A stretch of 64,000 nt of DNA from Eonycteris spelaea (Eukaryota; Chordata; Mammalia; Chiroptera; Pteropodidae). Position numbers and translations under genes: made by a program. The stretch lies in contig PUFA01000068.1 of NCBI GenBank assembly GCA_003508835.1, positions 9,061,501 to 9,125,500 of the forward strand. The letters run 5' to 3'. Positions 32,800 to 43,640 of the stretch are shown one piece after another (position 1 is the stretch's first letter; each line of letters opens with the position of its first letter). A model generated the notes under the pieces. It worked only from the letters and a program-made list of their open reading frames with translations. It did no database searches and was not told the DNA's origin.

Positions 32800-33860
32800 C
32801 TGTTTTGTAGTGAGTACCCCAAGGGCATTCTCTTTCTTTTTATATATTAAAAGGAAAGGAGTATCTGGTCATTGGGATGCCCAAGTTTTGGTAAGTTTAT
32901 TAAATTCTTTCTAAGGCTTTAAAAGATATGTGGTCCCATTGTTCCCATAAAATCAGATTGGGGTTCTTGTTCTTTAATAAAACATATAGAGGTTTGGCCA
33001 TAGGGGAGGGATTTGGGATCCAGTTTCAGCAATAACCAACTAACCTGAGAAAACCTCGCAGTGGGTGCCTAGGTTTGGGGTTGGGGAATTTTAGGAAACC
33101 ATAAAGCCTATCTGGATCTAGGTGCAGCCCTAGCTCTAATATGTGATGCCCCAAATATAGAACTTGGGCTTAGGCAAACCGCAATTTTTCCTTGGCGACC
33201 TTATGTCCCATAAAGGCTAAAAGCTTCAGCAAGTGGCCGCTGTCCTATGAGGAGACTTGGAAGGAAGAGCAAAGAAGCAAGTCATCCACGTATTGCAACA
33301 AAGTAGAACCCCTAGGGAACTTTATTTAATCCAGATCAGCCTTCAGGATTTGTGAAAATAAGAAGGGCTCTCAGTAAAATCCTCAGGCATTACTCTTTAG
33401 GTGAATTGTTTTTCTTCCCAAGTGAAAGCAAAAACATATTGGCTAGCTTCATCAACTGGAATGCTCAAGAATGTGCTGCATAAATCAATTACAGTAAAGA
33501 ATTTACTTTCAGTTGGGATGGATGTTAGTAGAGTACAAGCATTAGGAACAAGAGGGTGTCAAGGGATAGAAATGCTGTTCACTGCTCAGAGTTCCTAGAT
33601 AAACCTCCGCCCTTGACTGTCGGGTTTTCTCACAGGTGAGGTAGTATAATAGGGACTAGTGCAAGGGATAATGAGGCCCTGAATCTTGTAATCTTCTATT
33701 AAGGGCTTTATAGTTTGAAGGGCTTCTTTACTTATGGGGTATTGATTGATTCTGAGAAGGGGTTTTGAGGGCTCTGTTTGAATATGATAGAAGGTACATT
33801 GGGGATTCTCCCAAAATCAGTTGAAGATTTTGCTCATAAATAGGGTGGCCTCTTATCCTA
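32800..33860 (-). pseudogene. Retroviral reverse transcriptase remnant
   Basis: The catalytic motif YVDD is directly readable on the minus strand at 33,292-33,281, within LLQYVDDLL-type context typical of gamma-like viruses. Upstream finger/palm segments can be followed to about 33,860 with frameshifts and stops. The motif being intact is chance survival; the gene as a whole is broken. Confidence 0.85.
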
Positions 33861-34149
33861 TAGTATCATCAGAAATGGAGCAAGTAAAAAATGTTGATGG
33901 GTCATCGATTGGCTGTCTTCATGGCTGCTTTCAAATTCTAGAATTATTTCCCCCTTTTGGGAGAAAGAAATTTCAGCATGATATTTTTCTAAGAAGCTTT
34001 GGCCTAATGAATAGGGGTAGAGGAAATCAGGAGAAAAGGGTAACTGTCTCTCAAAGGGCCTAAACAAGAAGGGATCGGTTCAGAGACAGGAACCTGTTAA
34101 GGTTTATTAGGGATCCCCACTATTGAACTGTCTTAATAATCCAAGGCAG

Positions 34150-34420
34150 GAGCTGCTTTATAGCAGAGGGGTTGAGCACTGAGAGTTTGGCAATAAGGAC
34201 AGAGAGCGATTCATTCCCAATCTGGAGAGTGGTTTCTCTAAGCTGATTAAGAGGGAGAATTGGGACAAGAACCAGTCGTTCTTCAGAGCTGGGTCACTGG
34301 GAACTAGTAGGACATTGGGAAGGCTGGTTGGAAGGCTGAAGGCACCTAATATGCTTAAGTTCATGACCATCTCTTTTCAGTATCCTGGCTCTTTGCAATA
34401 GTAGCAGAAACTGGGAGGTT
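34150..34420 (-). pseudogene. Nucleocapsid knuckle and protease remnant
   Basis: At about 34,410-34,385 the sequence codes a CYYC-KEPGY piece of a zinc knuckle, followed by a stop where the His...Cys half should be. The protease segment that follows (open frame 34,370-34,158) no longer shows the Asp-Thr/Ser-Gly active site. Confidence 0.55.
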
Positions 34421-34429
34421 TCTCTTTTT

Positions 34430-35640
34430 TCTTTTTCTTTTTCTTTTGCATAGGGACCTCCATTTGCCAGAGTTAGAAGATTAGAATTTTCATGGTTTTT
34501 CTTTCAGGGGACTCATCTAGGATTCAAAGCAAGCTGATTTGCCAAATTGACTAAATCCAGAGGGATATGGTCTCCCATTCCATCTTGGTCTTTTTAACTA
34601 AAGGAGAAAGATCTCAGATCACCCCATTAATAAATATAGATAAAAACTACCCAAGTGGAATCAACATCTGAAGGAAGCACAGAATTATTTTTTTGAAAAC
34701 AATCTTAAGTTGATATATAATAATCATGAACAGGTTATACTTTTATGGGCAAGGCTGAATTTCATTTCAATCAACATGTTTTGGGATAGCCCTAGGAACT
34801 GCCCAGTGAAGTCACTTAGTGATTGCATAAGCCTTATCATATAGCAGGTCAGCAGGTTGGTCTCCCAGTTGTCATCCTAGGGACCTTTCAGGATTTTCCC
34901 AGTCAGCAGTTTTCCTCCAGTGCTGAGTCTGGCCTGCAGGCGACAAGCACGTGAACTAGCTGATGTAAGTCAGAGAAACCAGGTTGATGATTTGAACGAC
35001 TGTACTAAATTCCTCAACAAATTTATAGAGATCCTCAGTTACTTTGGGAAAATCTTCGACTATGGCTTGCAGTTCAGTTTTAGTCCAGAGAACATAAGAA
35101 ATTAGCAGTTTAACCTTCTGATCCTCAGAAAACTTAATTTTAAAGGCACAGGTTCTGATAGGTTCAGAGGAGAAGGTGGGAAGAGGCTCAGAAAAGCGGG
35201 GAAATGGCACCAGAGGTGGAGCCTGAGAGGGAGGGCAGAAAGAAAAGAGCACGAGGCTTCAGGAGCCATTTTGTCTTTAATCATTTGTTTGCCTCAGTTA
35301 ATCTTAACATTTTTACTTTGCAAAGAGACAATCTTAGGCTCCCAGTCATGTTTGGAAACCTCAAAGTACCAATCAAAATAGGCATTCCATTCAGTTTTGA
35401 CAATTTCAGAGCTATGGTTATCCAATTTGGTTTTAAGAAAAGTAAGTTTGGGGAGTTCGAAAGTTCCCTATAATGGCCATTAGTATTCTGAATTATTTTT
35501 GGTCACTAAATCACTATATTTAGTTAGAAATGTGCATAAGGAGGAATCATGATTTCTAAATATAAAATTGGTCAGGGTACCCGAAGGGGGCACGGGGCAC
35601 TCTCAAAGTATTGAGATAACTGGGATCCCCTTTTTCAGAG
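34430..35640 (-). pseudogene. Retroviral gag (capsid) remnant
   Basis: A capsid-like stretch is open at 35,252-34,956, with a proline-rich lead-in followed by helices in an order typical of class I capsids. Stops lie on both sides. Gag forms the virion core. A pyrimidine-rich simple run interrupts the area at about 34,419-34,448. Confidence 0.6.
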
Positions 35641-35648
35641 GCCTTTTC

Positions 35649-35652
<4 letters not shown>

Positions 35653-35683
<31 letters not shown>
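35653..35683. repeat. (A)31 tract inside the provirus
   Basis: Homopolymer between the leader and gag regions. No retroposon body was recognised on either side, so I read it as slippage growth. Confidence 0.85.
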
Positions 35684-35684
<1 letters not shown>

Positions 35685-35825
35685 CCTAAACAACCTGCAG
35701 GCCAAATACCAGCATAGTTCTGGCAGAACAGTCCATTTCCACAAGGAATCAGACCACAGGCCAGCATGGTGCCATTGCAACAGCCTGATTCCCAAAGAGT
35801 CAGGCTGACGTGCCAACCAGTATCT

Positions 35826-36285
35826 GCAAACAAAGCAAGGCCTTTAGCAGAAGAGGACAAAGCCTTAAATTAAATCTCAAATAGAACCTGGAGAGCTTCC
35901 TTACAATAGATAAACAAATATTTCCCCAGCAATATAGGTTTACTCTGGAATAAAAAAGAATTGCAATTCAAGACATGTGTCTAATATGCAGGTCCAAAGG
36001 AACAAAGGAGAGGAACTCTCATGGACTTCAGTGTCCTTGGAGGACACTGAAAGTTCGAAGTATAGTGAATTTTCATTGGCTGAGTTATGGCAGTCTCTCT
36101 CAGGCTGAGCTGTTATTGGGCAAGGAAGAATCTTTTCTTCCTCCTGCTGAGGTAGTAAAGTAGTATCACTTCTTGTCAAAGATGCAGGATAGTTTCTGTT
36201 GGGTCAATAGTGTGTGTGGAATGACATGTGCATAAGAGTTCTTTTCTAGCCTCCTGACTCCATTTTAAATGAGATTTCTGTTTAT
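35826..36285 (-). repeat. 5' LTR of the provirus, U3 start missing
   Basis: Homologous to 29,762-30,295. Similarity ends at about 36,275-36,285, while the partner LTR appears to run some 70 bp further, so the outermost U3 part is missing or substituted. The primer-binding site should lie just below 35,826 on the minus strand; 'tggttggcacgtcagcc' begins with TGG, but I cannot match it to a tRNA. Confidence 0.65.
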
Positions 36286-36377
36286 AATGTACTGAGAAGC
36301 ACATTATGAACCATTACAAACAAGAAGGATTTCACAAAATGGGGTCGAGAGCTATTAGTGAGTGGTGAAGTCAGTGG

Positions 36378-36453
36378 TAGTGAATTGCAAGAAACATCTT
36401 TAAAAATTAAAATAGTAGTGAATTGTGAGAAGCATCTTTAAAAATGAAAATAG
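36378..36453. repeat. Two tandem 38-bp units
   Basis: 36,378-36,415 and 36,416-36,453 both begin tagtgaattg and share 'catctttaaaaat' with four mismatches in 38. A small tandem duplication about 100 bp outside the provirus. Confidence 0.85.
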
Positions 36454-36699
36454 AATAGAGTGGCACACATTGTGTCCAGTAAGAGTATCTCGTGAAACGT
36501 TTAATTTATGGATACCGTGCTGCAATTTTAAAAGAATTTTTGTTGGGTTATGGTCAGAAGCCATTGATCTAGACAGGGGTCTGTATTGGAGTAGATAGGA
36601 TCCTGGTGGGAGGAATGTCAGGAAGCCATGTGGACAAGACACTGGGAATGTCAGTTCTGGTCTCTACCCAAGCTCTTTGGCTTTGAGCAAATCACATGT

Positions 36700-37065
36700 T
36701 CTCCTGAACTTCATAATCTTCTTTCTCATTGCCCTGAATATCCTACACCTGACTTCACCCCCACATCTGCTTGGTAAGACAACTCAAATGTCCCTTCTCT
36801 GGCATCTACCCGATTCTGGAATATAGTGGGTACTTATAAATACATGTTAAATGGTCGAAAACTTTCCTTCAAATTTTCAGGTACTTTCTCTGGGCTCTTA
36901 TGCCTACCTCTTCACTCAAACCTCTGTTTACAGCTTTAAAAAAAAAAAAAAGATATTTCTGGTTCTCTTCTACTGGAGAACAAACACTATTTTATTTATC
37001 TGTGTATTTCAGATACTTATCATAGTGCCCAGATACGTAATACATGCTTCATAAATGTTGAAATG
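36700..37065 (+). mobile_element. L2 fragments (two pieces)
   Basis: 'actcaaatgtcccttctctgg' style sequence at about 36,785 and a terminal block 'tcatagtgcccagatacgta' with 'ttcataaatgttgaaatgaa' at about 37,018-37,068 follow L2 order, separated by an A-run at about 36,936-36,950. Confidence 0.5.
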
Positions 37066-37500
37066 AATATGTGTTTTTAAAAGGAGCATGTAATAAATGA
37101 TTCAGTAAAACCCTTATCGAGCACGTATTATATACCAAGCATGTGGTAGGTGCTGGAATAAATTGAAGCGGAAGCACGTAGAGTTGCTGACAAAGCCGTT
37201 AATGTTAGTGTCTAGCTATGTGGTTGTTGTGCAGATTATGTTTAACTTCCCAATTTTGTGTTTGAATATTGGTCACCAAAACCAGACAGGAAGAATATCT
37301 GTCCTTCCTGATTTATTTTCTCAGGAATTAAGTGAGAAACCTTGTTTCTGATATGGTGATCTAGAGTGCTAAAGTAGGTTAATTTGCAGAGGAGGAGCCT
37401 TATCCTTTTTACATCAGTTACTAAGAGGTTGTTTAAAATCTCCATTACAATAATGGACTTGTCAGTTCTACCTGAAGTGATAGCAACTCTTGCCTTCTAT
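37066..37500. other. No gene recognised
   Basis: Mostly unique; 37,085-37,160 has a generic old-repeat look ('tataccaagcatgtggtagg'). Confidence 0.4.
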
Positions 37501-37690
37501 CTTTTTTAAAAAATTTATTTAAATTAGTTTCAAGTATACAGTACATCGGTTAGACACCTATATAGTTCATAAAATGGTCCCCCCAATTGCTCTCTCCCTC
37601 CCCTGACCCTCCACCTAGCCAAATTATTAATGCCAACTGCATTCCCTATGCCGTGCTCATGACCATCCATCAGCTACTAATTTGTACTTC
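37501..37690 (-). mobile_element. Lineage-type L1 3' UTR, antisense, 5'-truncated
   Basis: 'atttatttaaattagtttca', 'gtatacagtacatcggttag' and 'tcataaaatggtcccccc' are what I remember of bat L1 3' UTRs. It is only about 190 bp long and starts with the T-run of the reversed tail. Confidence 0.7.
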
Positions 37691-37694
37691 TTTA

Positions 37695-38225
37695 ACCTTT
37701 CACCCCATTCTCCCAGCCCCTTCTGAAACCATATTTTTAGAATGATATATCTTCCTGGACCTTTGAACCTCCTGCCTTGTAAAGTGACCCTTTTTTGCCT
37801 TAATATTGCTTTGCTTGATATTTGTACAGCTACAGAAGCATTCTTTTGAGTCATGTTATATGCTTTGTATAATTCTTAAAACCTGCCTGTGCTCTTCCAT
37901 TAAAGGCATTATCTCTTAAAAGCAGTATGTAGCTGGATTGTGTTTTGTTTAGTCTCTCTTTGCCTTCTAACTGAAGAGTTTAGATAATTCACAATTATTG
38001 TAGTGAATACAGTGAAACAACCTTTGTCTTTTAACTGGTGAGTTTAATTTATATTTATTGAGATTGTGGAATTATTTAGATTTATTTCAGCCAACTAGTG
38101 TTGTGCCTTCTGTGTGTTTTTGTCTTGGATTGAGTATTTCATTTTTATTTTTCTCATTTCTAGTTTATTCTACTGATTTGGAAGTTATACTCTGTTTACT
38201 TTGTTAGAAGGGATATCTAGGATGA
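37695..38225 (-). mobile_element. Old L1M, antisense
   Basis: 'tcttaaaagcagtatgtagc' and 'gccttctaactgaagagttt' correspond to the antisense of the L1 ORF2 region with the ATATAGTTGG/TTTAATTGG blocks. Confidence 0.55.
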
Positions 38226-39140
38226 AAATTTTAATGTAATAGATAAGACATTCACATGGTATCAATATCAAATATTTGAAAAATATACATTGAAGAGTCT
38301 TCCATCCTTCTGCCCCCATCTGCTCAATGCCAATGTCCCAATATATTTATGTCTATATATATATTAACCTATGTATTCTGATATAGATTATAAATATAGA
38401 TAAAAGTGTATAGATATTCTGTTTAACTATTTCATACAGATGGTAGCATAAGCATAACTTTATATTTAGCTTTCTTCACTTTATATTCTTGACACTCTTT
38501 CCATATTGATACATGAAGAGTTTCATTGCCCACACCCTTTTTTAAACAGCAACATATGGTACTCCATCAAGTGATGGAGCCATAACTAAATGACTTTATT
38601 GATGGACATTTACACTGTTTTCAATCTTACTCTTTTAAACAGATCTGCAAATTGTACCTATGTCACTGTGCCCATGTATTAGTTTGTCTATAAGATGAAT
38701 TCCTAGAAAGGAATTGTTTGGTTAAAGGATATATTCATTAAAATTTTGATATATGTAATTTTGCCACTTACCCTCCACAGAGTTTATAGCTACTCCCACC
38801 AGCGATGTATCAGAGCACCTGTTGTTTCACAGCCTTGCCAACATAATTATCATACTTCTGGATTTTTGCCAGTCTAATGGGTAGAAAATAGTATTTTGGT
38901 ATAGTTTTAATTTGCATTTCTTTTGTAAGTGAGCACTGATCATCTTTCACATGTTTAAAACTCATTTGTATTTCTCTGTGAACAATCTGTTCATATGTTT
39001 TGCTCATTTTCTACAGGTTTGTCGGTCTTATTCATTTGCAGGAGCTCTTTAAGAGATCAGCCTTTTATAATAGAATTGCAAATTTTAACACAATATTTGT
39101 GATTTCTAACCCAGTTTATTGTTTTCTTACTTTGCCTATA

Positions 39141-39175
<35 letters not shown>

Positions 39176-39720
39176 ATGCTTGTTTGTCACCATGTAGGAC
39201 TTATAGCTTTTGTATAGTCACTGTAACAATCTTTTCTTTCTTATGGCTCCTAGATATCATGTAATATAAAGACTTTCCCCTCTCAGAAGTTATAAAAGAA
39301 ATGTATTACATTTTATTTTTATTACTTTTATAGTTTCATTTTTTATTGTATTTAAATCTCTGTTTAATTTGGAATATATCCTGATCTATGCTTAGAAGAA
39401 TAGATTCAACTTTGTCACATCATTTAAATCTCTAGTGCCATCTCAATTTTTTTCCCCACAATTTGAGGTGCTACCTCTATCATAACCTAAGTATTTTATG
39501 CATTAGTACCCATTTGTGGACTTATAATATATTAAATTTCAATAGTTGATCTGTCTGTATTTGACTACACACTTGTTTTAATTAATGAGATTTTATAGTA
39601 TATTTTTACTATATGGTTACCTAAGTCTCCCCTTATTGCTACTCTTATTTTTCTATATGAACCTTACAATAACCTTTTACTGTTTTGAAAAACGCCATTT
39701 TTTTTTTTTTTACTGAATTC
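38226..39720 (-). mobile_element. Old L1, antisense, long fragment
   Basis: A continuous antisense L1 3' region: 'gatgaattcctagaaaggaa', 'cctccacagagtttatagc', 'ccagtctaatgggtagaaaa', 'tggtatagttttaatttgca' and beyond the TG array 'ttagaagaatagattcaac'. No frame is intact. Confidence 0.75.
39144..39171. repeat. (TG)n microsatellite
   Basis: About 14 TG units inside the antisense L1. Confidence 0.95.
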
Positions 39721-39810
39721 ATGTTAAGTTTTATAAGAGCACTTGGGGAGAATTGAACCCTTTATTAGCACATGTGTTTTAATTTGGACTAAAGTAATAT
39801 CTTTACCTTC

Positions 39811-40262
39811 TGTGTTAGTTTCCTGTGACTACTATATAAAATCACTACAAAGCTATTGGCTTAAGACAACGGATATTTATTCTCTCACAGTTCCGGAGGC
39901 TGGAAGTCCAAAATCAAGGTGTCATAAGGCTGTGCTTCCTCAGAAGACCCTAGGAGAAAAGCTTTTTCTTGCCGTTCCCAGCTTCTCGTGGCTCCTTATG
40001 TTCCTTGGCTTGTGGCTATTTCATTCCAGTCTTAGCATCCATGGTCGTATTATCTCCCCTTCTGTTACCTTCTGCTCTGTATGTCTATCCTCCTTCTCTA
40101 GTATTTTGCACTTAGAGCCCAGCTTGATTATCCATGGTACGTGCCTCCTCTCAAGATCCTTAAAGTAATCACATTCTTTGCCATATAAGATAATACTTAT
40201 AGGTTCCAGGAATTAGAATGTGGACATATGTTTTTTGGGGAGCCACCATTCAACACACTGCA
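39811..40262 (-). mobile_element. MLT1 solo LTR, antisense, near complete
   Basis: Starts tgtgttagtttcctgtgac and ends in caacacactgca, the expected TG...CA ends. Internal blocks are 'ggcttaagacaacggatatt', 'cacagttccggaggctggaa', 'gtccaaaatcaaggtgtca', 'cagcttctcgtggctcctta' and 'gttccaggaattagaatgtgg'. Length about 450 bp matches this ERVL-MaLR class. A 141-codon frame at 39,743-40,168 is LTR sequence. Confidence 0.9.
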
Positions 40263-40279
40263 CTCTTTTTCCACATAAC

Positions 40280-40622
40280 TATAGATGAATCATAGAATAC
40301 TTAAACTCTGAATATTCCTCTCAACTTATATTTTTGTTATCCAATATTTTAGTTCTATCTTGTTCATTTCTGACTACACAACTTAAGTAGTATTCTTGTA
40401 TTATACCATCAGTATTTATATTTCCCACATATTTATCAATATCTTTGCTTATGTTTGTTTCCATTTATGTCAAATCTTACATCTGGGATCATTTATTTCT
40501 TCCTTAAGTACATTCTTTAGAATTGCCTTCAGTGAGGGTCTGTCTGTGGCAGTCTGTTTTTGTCCTAAAAGCTTTATTTTGCTTTTATTGTTAAAGAGTT
40601 TCATTAGCTGTAGACTTGTGCA
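40280..40622 (-). mobile_element. HAL1/L1M ORF1 region, antisense, first part of a split copy
   Basis: 'cttcagtgagggtctgtctg' and 'ttgtcctaaaagctttattt' are the reverse of the L1-type ORF1 C-terminal region. It breaks at the TSD at 40,623, and the expected next block resumes at 41,940. Confidence 0.6.
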
Positions 40623-40631
40623 TTGACAGTT
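40623..40631. repeat. 9-bp target-site duplication, left copy
   Basis: ttgacagtt, identical to 41,931-41,939; brackets the L1 between. Confidence 0.8.
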
Positions 40632-41930
40632 AATATTTTTAAGATTTTATTTTTCTTAGAGCAATTTTAGGTTCACAGCAAAATCGAGGGGAAGGTACAG
40701 AGATTTCCCGTATAATCCCTGCCCCAAACATGTATAACCTCTTCCATTATCAGCATCCCTCACTAGAGTGGTATATTTGTTAAAATTGATGGACCTACAT
40801 CAACATATAGTCACACAAGTCCATACTTTACATTATGGTTCACTCTTGGTGTTATATATTCTGTGACTTTGAACAAAACATATATTGACATGTAACTGTC
40901 ATTATGGTATCAGACAGAGTATTCTCACTGCACTAAAAATCCTTTCTGCTCTGCCTATGCATAACTTCCCCCAGCCTCCCAACCTGTGGCAACAATAGAT
41001 GATTTTTCTTTCTCCATAGTTTTATCTCTTCCAGGATGTAATATAATTGGAATCATACAGTATGTAGACTTTTCAGATTGGCTTCTTTCACTTAGTAATA
41101 TGCATTTACGATTTCTGCATGTCTTTTCACAGCTTAATAGTCCTTTTTTTAATTGAGTTATATTTGACAAATTGCATTAGTTTAAGGTGTACACATTGAT
41201 TTGATGCATTTCTTTGCAATATGATTGTCTAGTAGCATTAGCTAATACCTCTATCATATCACATAATTATTGTTTTTTCTAGTGTTGGGAATAGTTCATA
41301 TCTTTTTAGTGGTGAATAATGTTTCAATGTCTGAATGTACCACAGTTTATTTATTCATTCACCTATTATAGGATATATTTGTCACTCTCAAATTTTGACT
41401 ATTATGAAGAAAGCTGCTATAAACATCAGTGTGCAAGTTTTCATGTGGATGTAGGGTTTTAGTTCCTCTAGATAAATACCAAGGAGTGCAATTGCTGAAT
41501 CATATACTAAGCATATGTTTAGTTTTGTAGGAAACCACCAAACTGTTTTTCAAAATAGCTTTACCATTTTGCATTCCCACCAGAAAATGGATGGGAGTCC
41601 CTGTTGGCACCACCTCCTCACCGGCATTTGGTGTTGTCAGTGTTCTGGATTTTGGCCATTGTAGTGGATACGTAATGGTATCTCGTTGTTTTCATTTGCA
41701 TTTTCCTGGTGACATATGATGTAGAGCTTCTTTTCCTATGCTTATTTGTCATCTGTATATCCTCTTTGGTGAGGTATCTATTAAGGTCTTTAGCCTCTTT
41801 TTTAATCAAGTTGTTTATTTTCTTATCTCTGAGCTTTAAGAGTTCTCTGTATATTTTGAATAACATTTCTTTATCAGGTGCATGTTTTGCAAATATTTTC
41901 TTCCGGTTTGTGGCTTGCCTTCTCATTCTC
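40632..41930 (-). mobile_element. L1 inserted in the HAL1-like copy, 5'-truncated
   Basis: An antisense L1 with the 3' end on the left ('gagcaattttaggttcacag', 'cagattggcttctttcactt') and ORF2 3' sequence to the right ('cttctggatgt'-type blocks, 'ttttggccattgtagtgga', 'tctgtatatcctctttggtg', 'tttgcaaatattttcttcc'). Exact 9-bp duplications define both ends. It contains a smaller L1 at 41,142-41,289. Confidence 0.8.
41142..41289 (-). mobile_element. Short L1 3' end nested in the L1
   Basis: 'ttaattgagttatatttgac' and 'agtttaaggtgtacacattg' begin a different L1 3' UTR. The host L1 sequence ('cacagcttaatag' ... 'ttcatatctttttagtgg') closes up cleanly if this piece is removed. aatagt occurs at both edges (41,136-41,141 and 41,290-41,295), a possible short duplication. 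Confidence 0.75.
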
Positions 41931-41939
41931 TTGACAGTT
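41931..41939. repeat. 9-bp target-site duplication, right copy
   Basis: ttgacagtt, partner of 40,623-40,631. Confidence 0.8.
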
Positions 41940-42900
41940 GTTTTTTTCCTTAGCACATTGGAAATATTCTGTGGTCTTCTAGATCTTACTGTAGCTGTTG
42001 AGGAGTCTACATTGCATGATTATCTAATTACTCTTAATCTTTTGTGGGTGATCTCTCTGCATCTCTTTTAATATCTTCTTTTTTATCTTTGGTGTGCTTA
42101 AGTTTCATGACAATATTTCATGTTATTTCTTTAGATTCTGCTTGACATTTGTTGAGCTTCCTGGATCTGAGGTATGGTGTTCTATCAATACTTCTGGAAA
42201 AATCCTTAGCTCATGAGTGTTTGAATAATGACTTTCTCCATCCTCTCTAATCTCATTCTTGAATTCAAAGATTAGATATATGTTAGACCCTCTTACTTTT
42301 TCATTAATATCTCCTACGTTCATATTTTTTATAAGTTTATTTCTTGGTCACATTCTATGAACTTTCTTCGGATCACTCTTCTAGTTCACTAATTATGTCT
42401 TTAACTGTGTCTAAACTAATGTTTAAGCTAGCCATTGACTTTTTAATTTTCAACTATAATTTTTATTTCTAGGAGTTCCATCTTGTTTGCTTTCAGATGC
42501 ACTTGGTTCTTTTTCATACTATTGTTACTTGTTAATTTTTTCAAGCCTCTCTTTGATTATATAGCAATCATAGACATTTTATATTCTGTCTCTAATTTTA
42601 CTATCTGAAGTCTTTGAGAATCTGATTTTATTGTCTGTCTTTCTTGGTCGTCACTCATATGGCTTATTTCTGTGTGTGTGTGTTTAGTTTTTGTTATAAG
42701 ATCAAATCTTCCTTAGGACTTTATCTGTGGAAATTCTTTGAGGCCTTGGGTTAAACTTTTATTCCACTAGAAAGGATGAGTTGCTTGTGCCAGTAGCCTG
42801 AAGACATTATAAACTGGACTACTTTTAGATCTTCGCTTGAGTTTGCACAGATTTGGTCAAAAACCTGCACTTGGGTCAGCTTTTGTTATAGATCCTTAGA
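41940..42900 (-). mobile_element. HAL1/L1M ORF1 region, antisense, second part
   Basis: Continues the split copy: 'gtggtcttctagatcttact', 'ttcatgacaatatttcatgt', 'tgttgagcttcctggatctg', 'tatatgttagaccctcttac', 'tttatttctaggagttccat' and 'aattctttgaggccttggg' are the reverse of old HAL1/L1 ORF1 and the leader before it. Confidence 0.65.
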
Positions 42901-43190
42901 AGAGACATTTCTCTTTCTCTGCTGGTTAAGACAGGACAGTTTCTTTGTGGTCTGTTTCAGAGCTTAAGATTTATTTATGGTTCATCTCTACACTGAGGGT
43001 ATAATCCACTGGGATCCCAGGTTTATTAGGGGGTTTCATATAGGACTGTCTACCTAGGGTGGGCCCCAGGCTTTATCTTCTGTTCCCTTCACCCCAAACA
43101 GCCATCACAGTGGTCACTAGTGTTTGGTACATAGCAATAGAGCAAAAGCTGACTTTAAAGTTCTCTTTCTAGGATCTCTGCTTTCATTTC
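42901..43190. other. No gene recognised
   Basis: Possibly more 5' sequence of the same HAL1-like copy; not recognisable by eye. Confidence 0.4.
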
Positions 43191-43194
43191 ATTC

Positions 43195-43640
43195 CTTTTT
43201 TTTTATGAAATATACATAAGATTTAAACCATCTTATGTATACAATCTCAATGGTATTAAGGACATTTACATCGTTGTGTAATCATAACCACCATCCACCT
43301 ACAGAACTTTTTCACTTTCTCAAACTGAAATTCTGTACCCATTAAACAATAACTCTCCATTGCCCCCTACCCCAGCCCCTGACAACCACATTCTACTTGT
43401 GGTCACTATGATTTTGATGACTCTAGGTACCTCATATAAAATGGAATCATAGAGAATTTTCCCTTTTATATCTGGATTATTTCACTTAGTACAAAGTCTT
43501 TAAGATTCACCCATGTTGTAGCATGTGTCAAAGTTCCTTTAGAAAGCTGAATAATATTCTGTTGTATGTATAAACCATAGTTTGTTTATCCATTCATTGT
43601 TGATGGACATTTGGGTTGTTACCATCTGATTTTCACTTTA
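43195..43640 (-). mobile_element. L1 3' end, antisense
   Basis: 'acatcgttgtgtaatcataa', 'attctgtacccattaaacaa', 'cctgacaaccacattctact', 'tggattatttcacttagta' and 'tgttgatggacatttgggtt' are the standard antisense L1M order. Confidence 0.85.

Larger units (their letters stand above)
29762..36285 (-). mobile_element. Endogenous class I (gamma-like) retrovirus, decayed provirus
   Basis: A provirus on the minus strand of about 6.5 kb. Order in its own direction: 5' LTR (about 36,285-35,826), leader, gag remnant, nucleocapsid and protease remnant, reverse transcriptase, RNase H, integrase, a short tail, and 3' LTR (about 30,364-29,762). All frames are interrupted by many stops and frameshifts. The two LTRs are visibly diverged from each other, so the insertion is old. 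The interval between the integrase end (about 30,740) and the 3' LTR is under 400 bp, which leaves no room for a full envelope gene. The RT and integrase character places it in class I. Family name not assigned. Confidence 0.85.

Noticed and set aside
33240..33600. A functional or domesticated reverse transcriptase because YVDD is intact
   Set aside because: Stops and frameshifts lie within tens of codons on both sides; no long open frame exists.
35653..35683. A31 as the tail of a plus-strand processed pseudogene
   Set aside because: The sequence to its left is retroviral leader/gag sequence on the opposite strand; no transcript-like body or target duplication was found.
35651..35860. A possible host exon on the minus strand (cysteine- and glycine-rich frame of 69 codons)
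   Set aside because: It ends in a poly-Phe stretch encoded by the A31 tract and lies between the 5' LTR and gag of the provirus, where leader sequence is expected.
39743..40168. 141-codon plus-strand open frame
   Set aside because: It lies almost wholly within an antisense MLT1 LTR.
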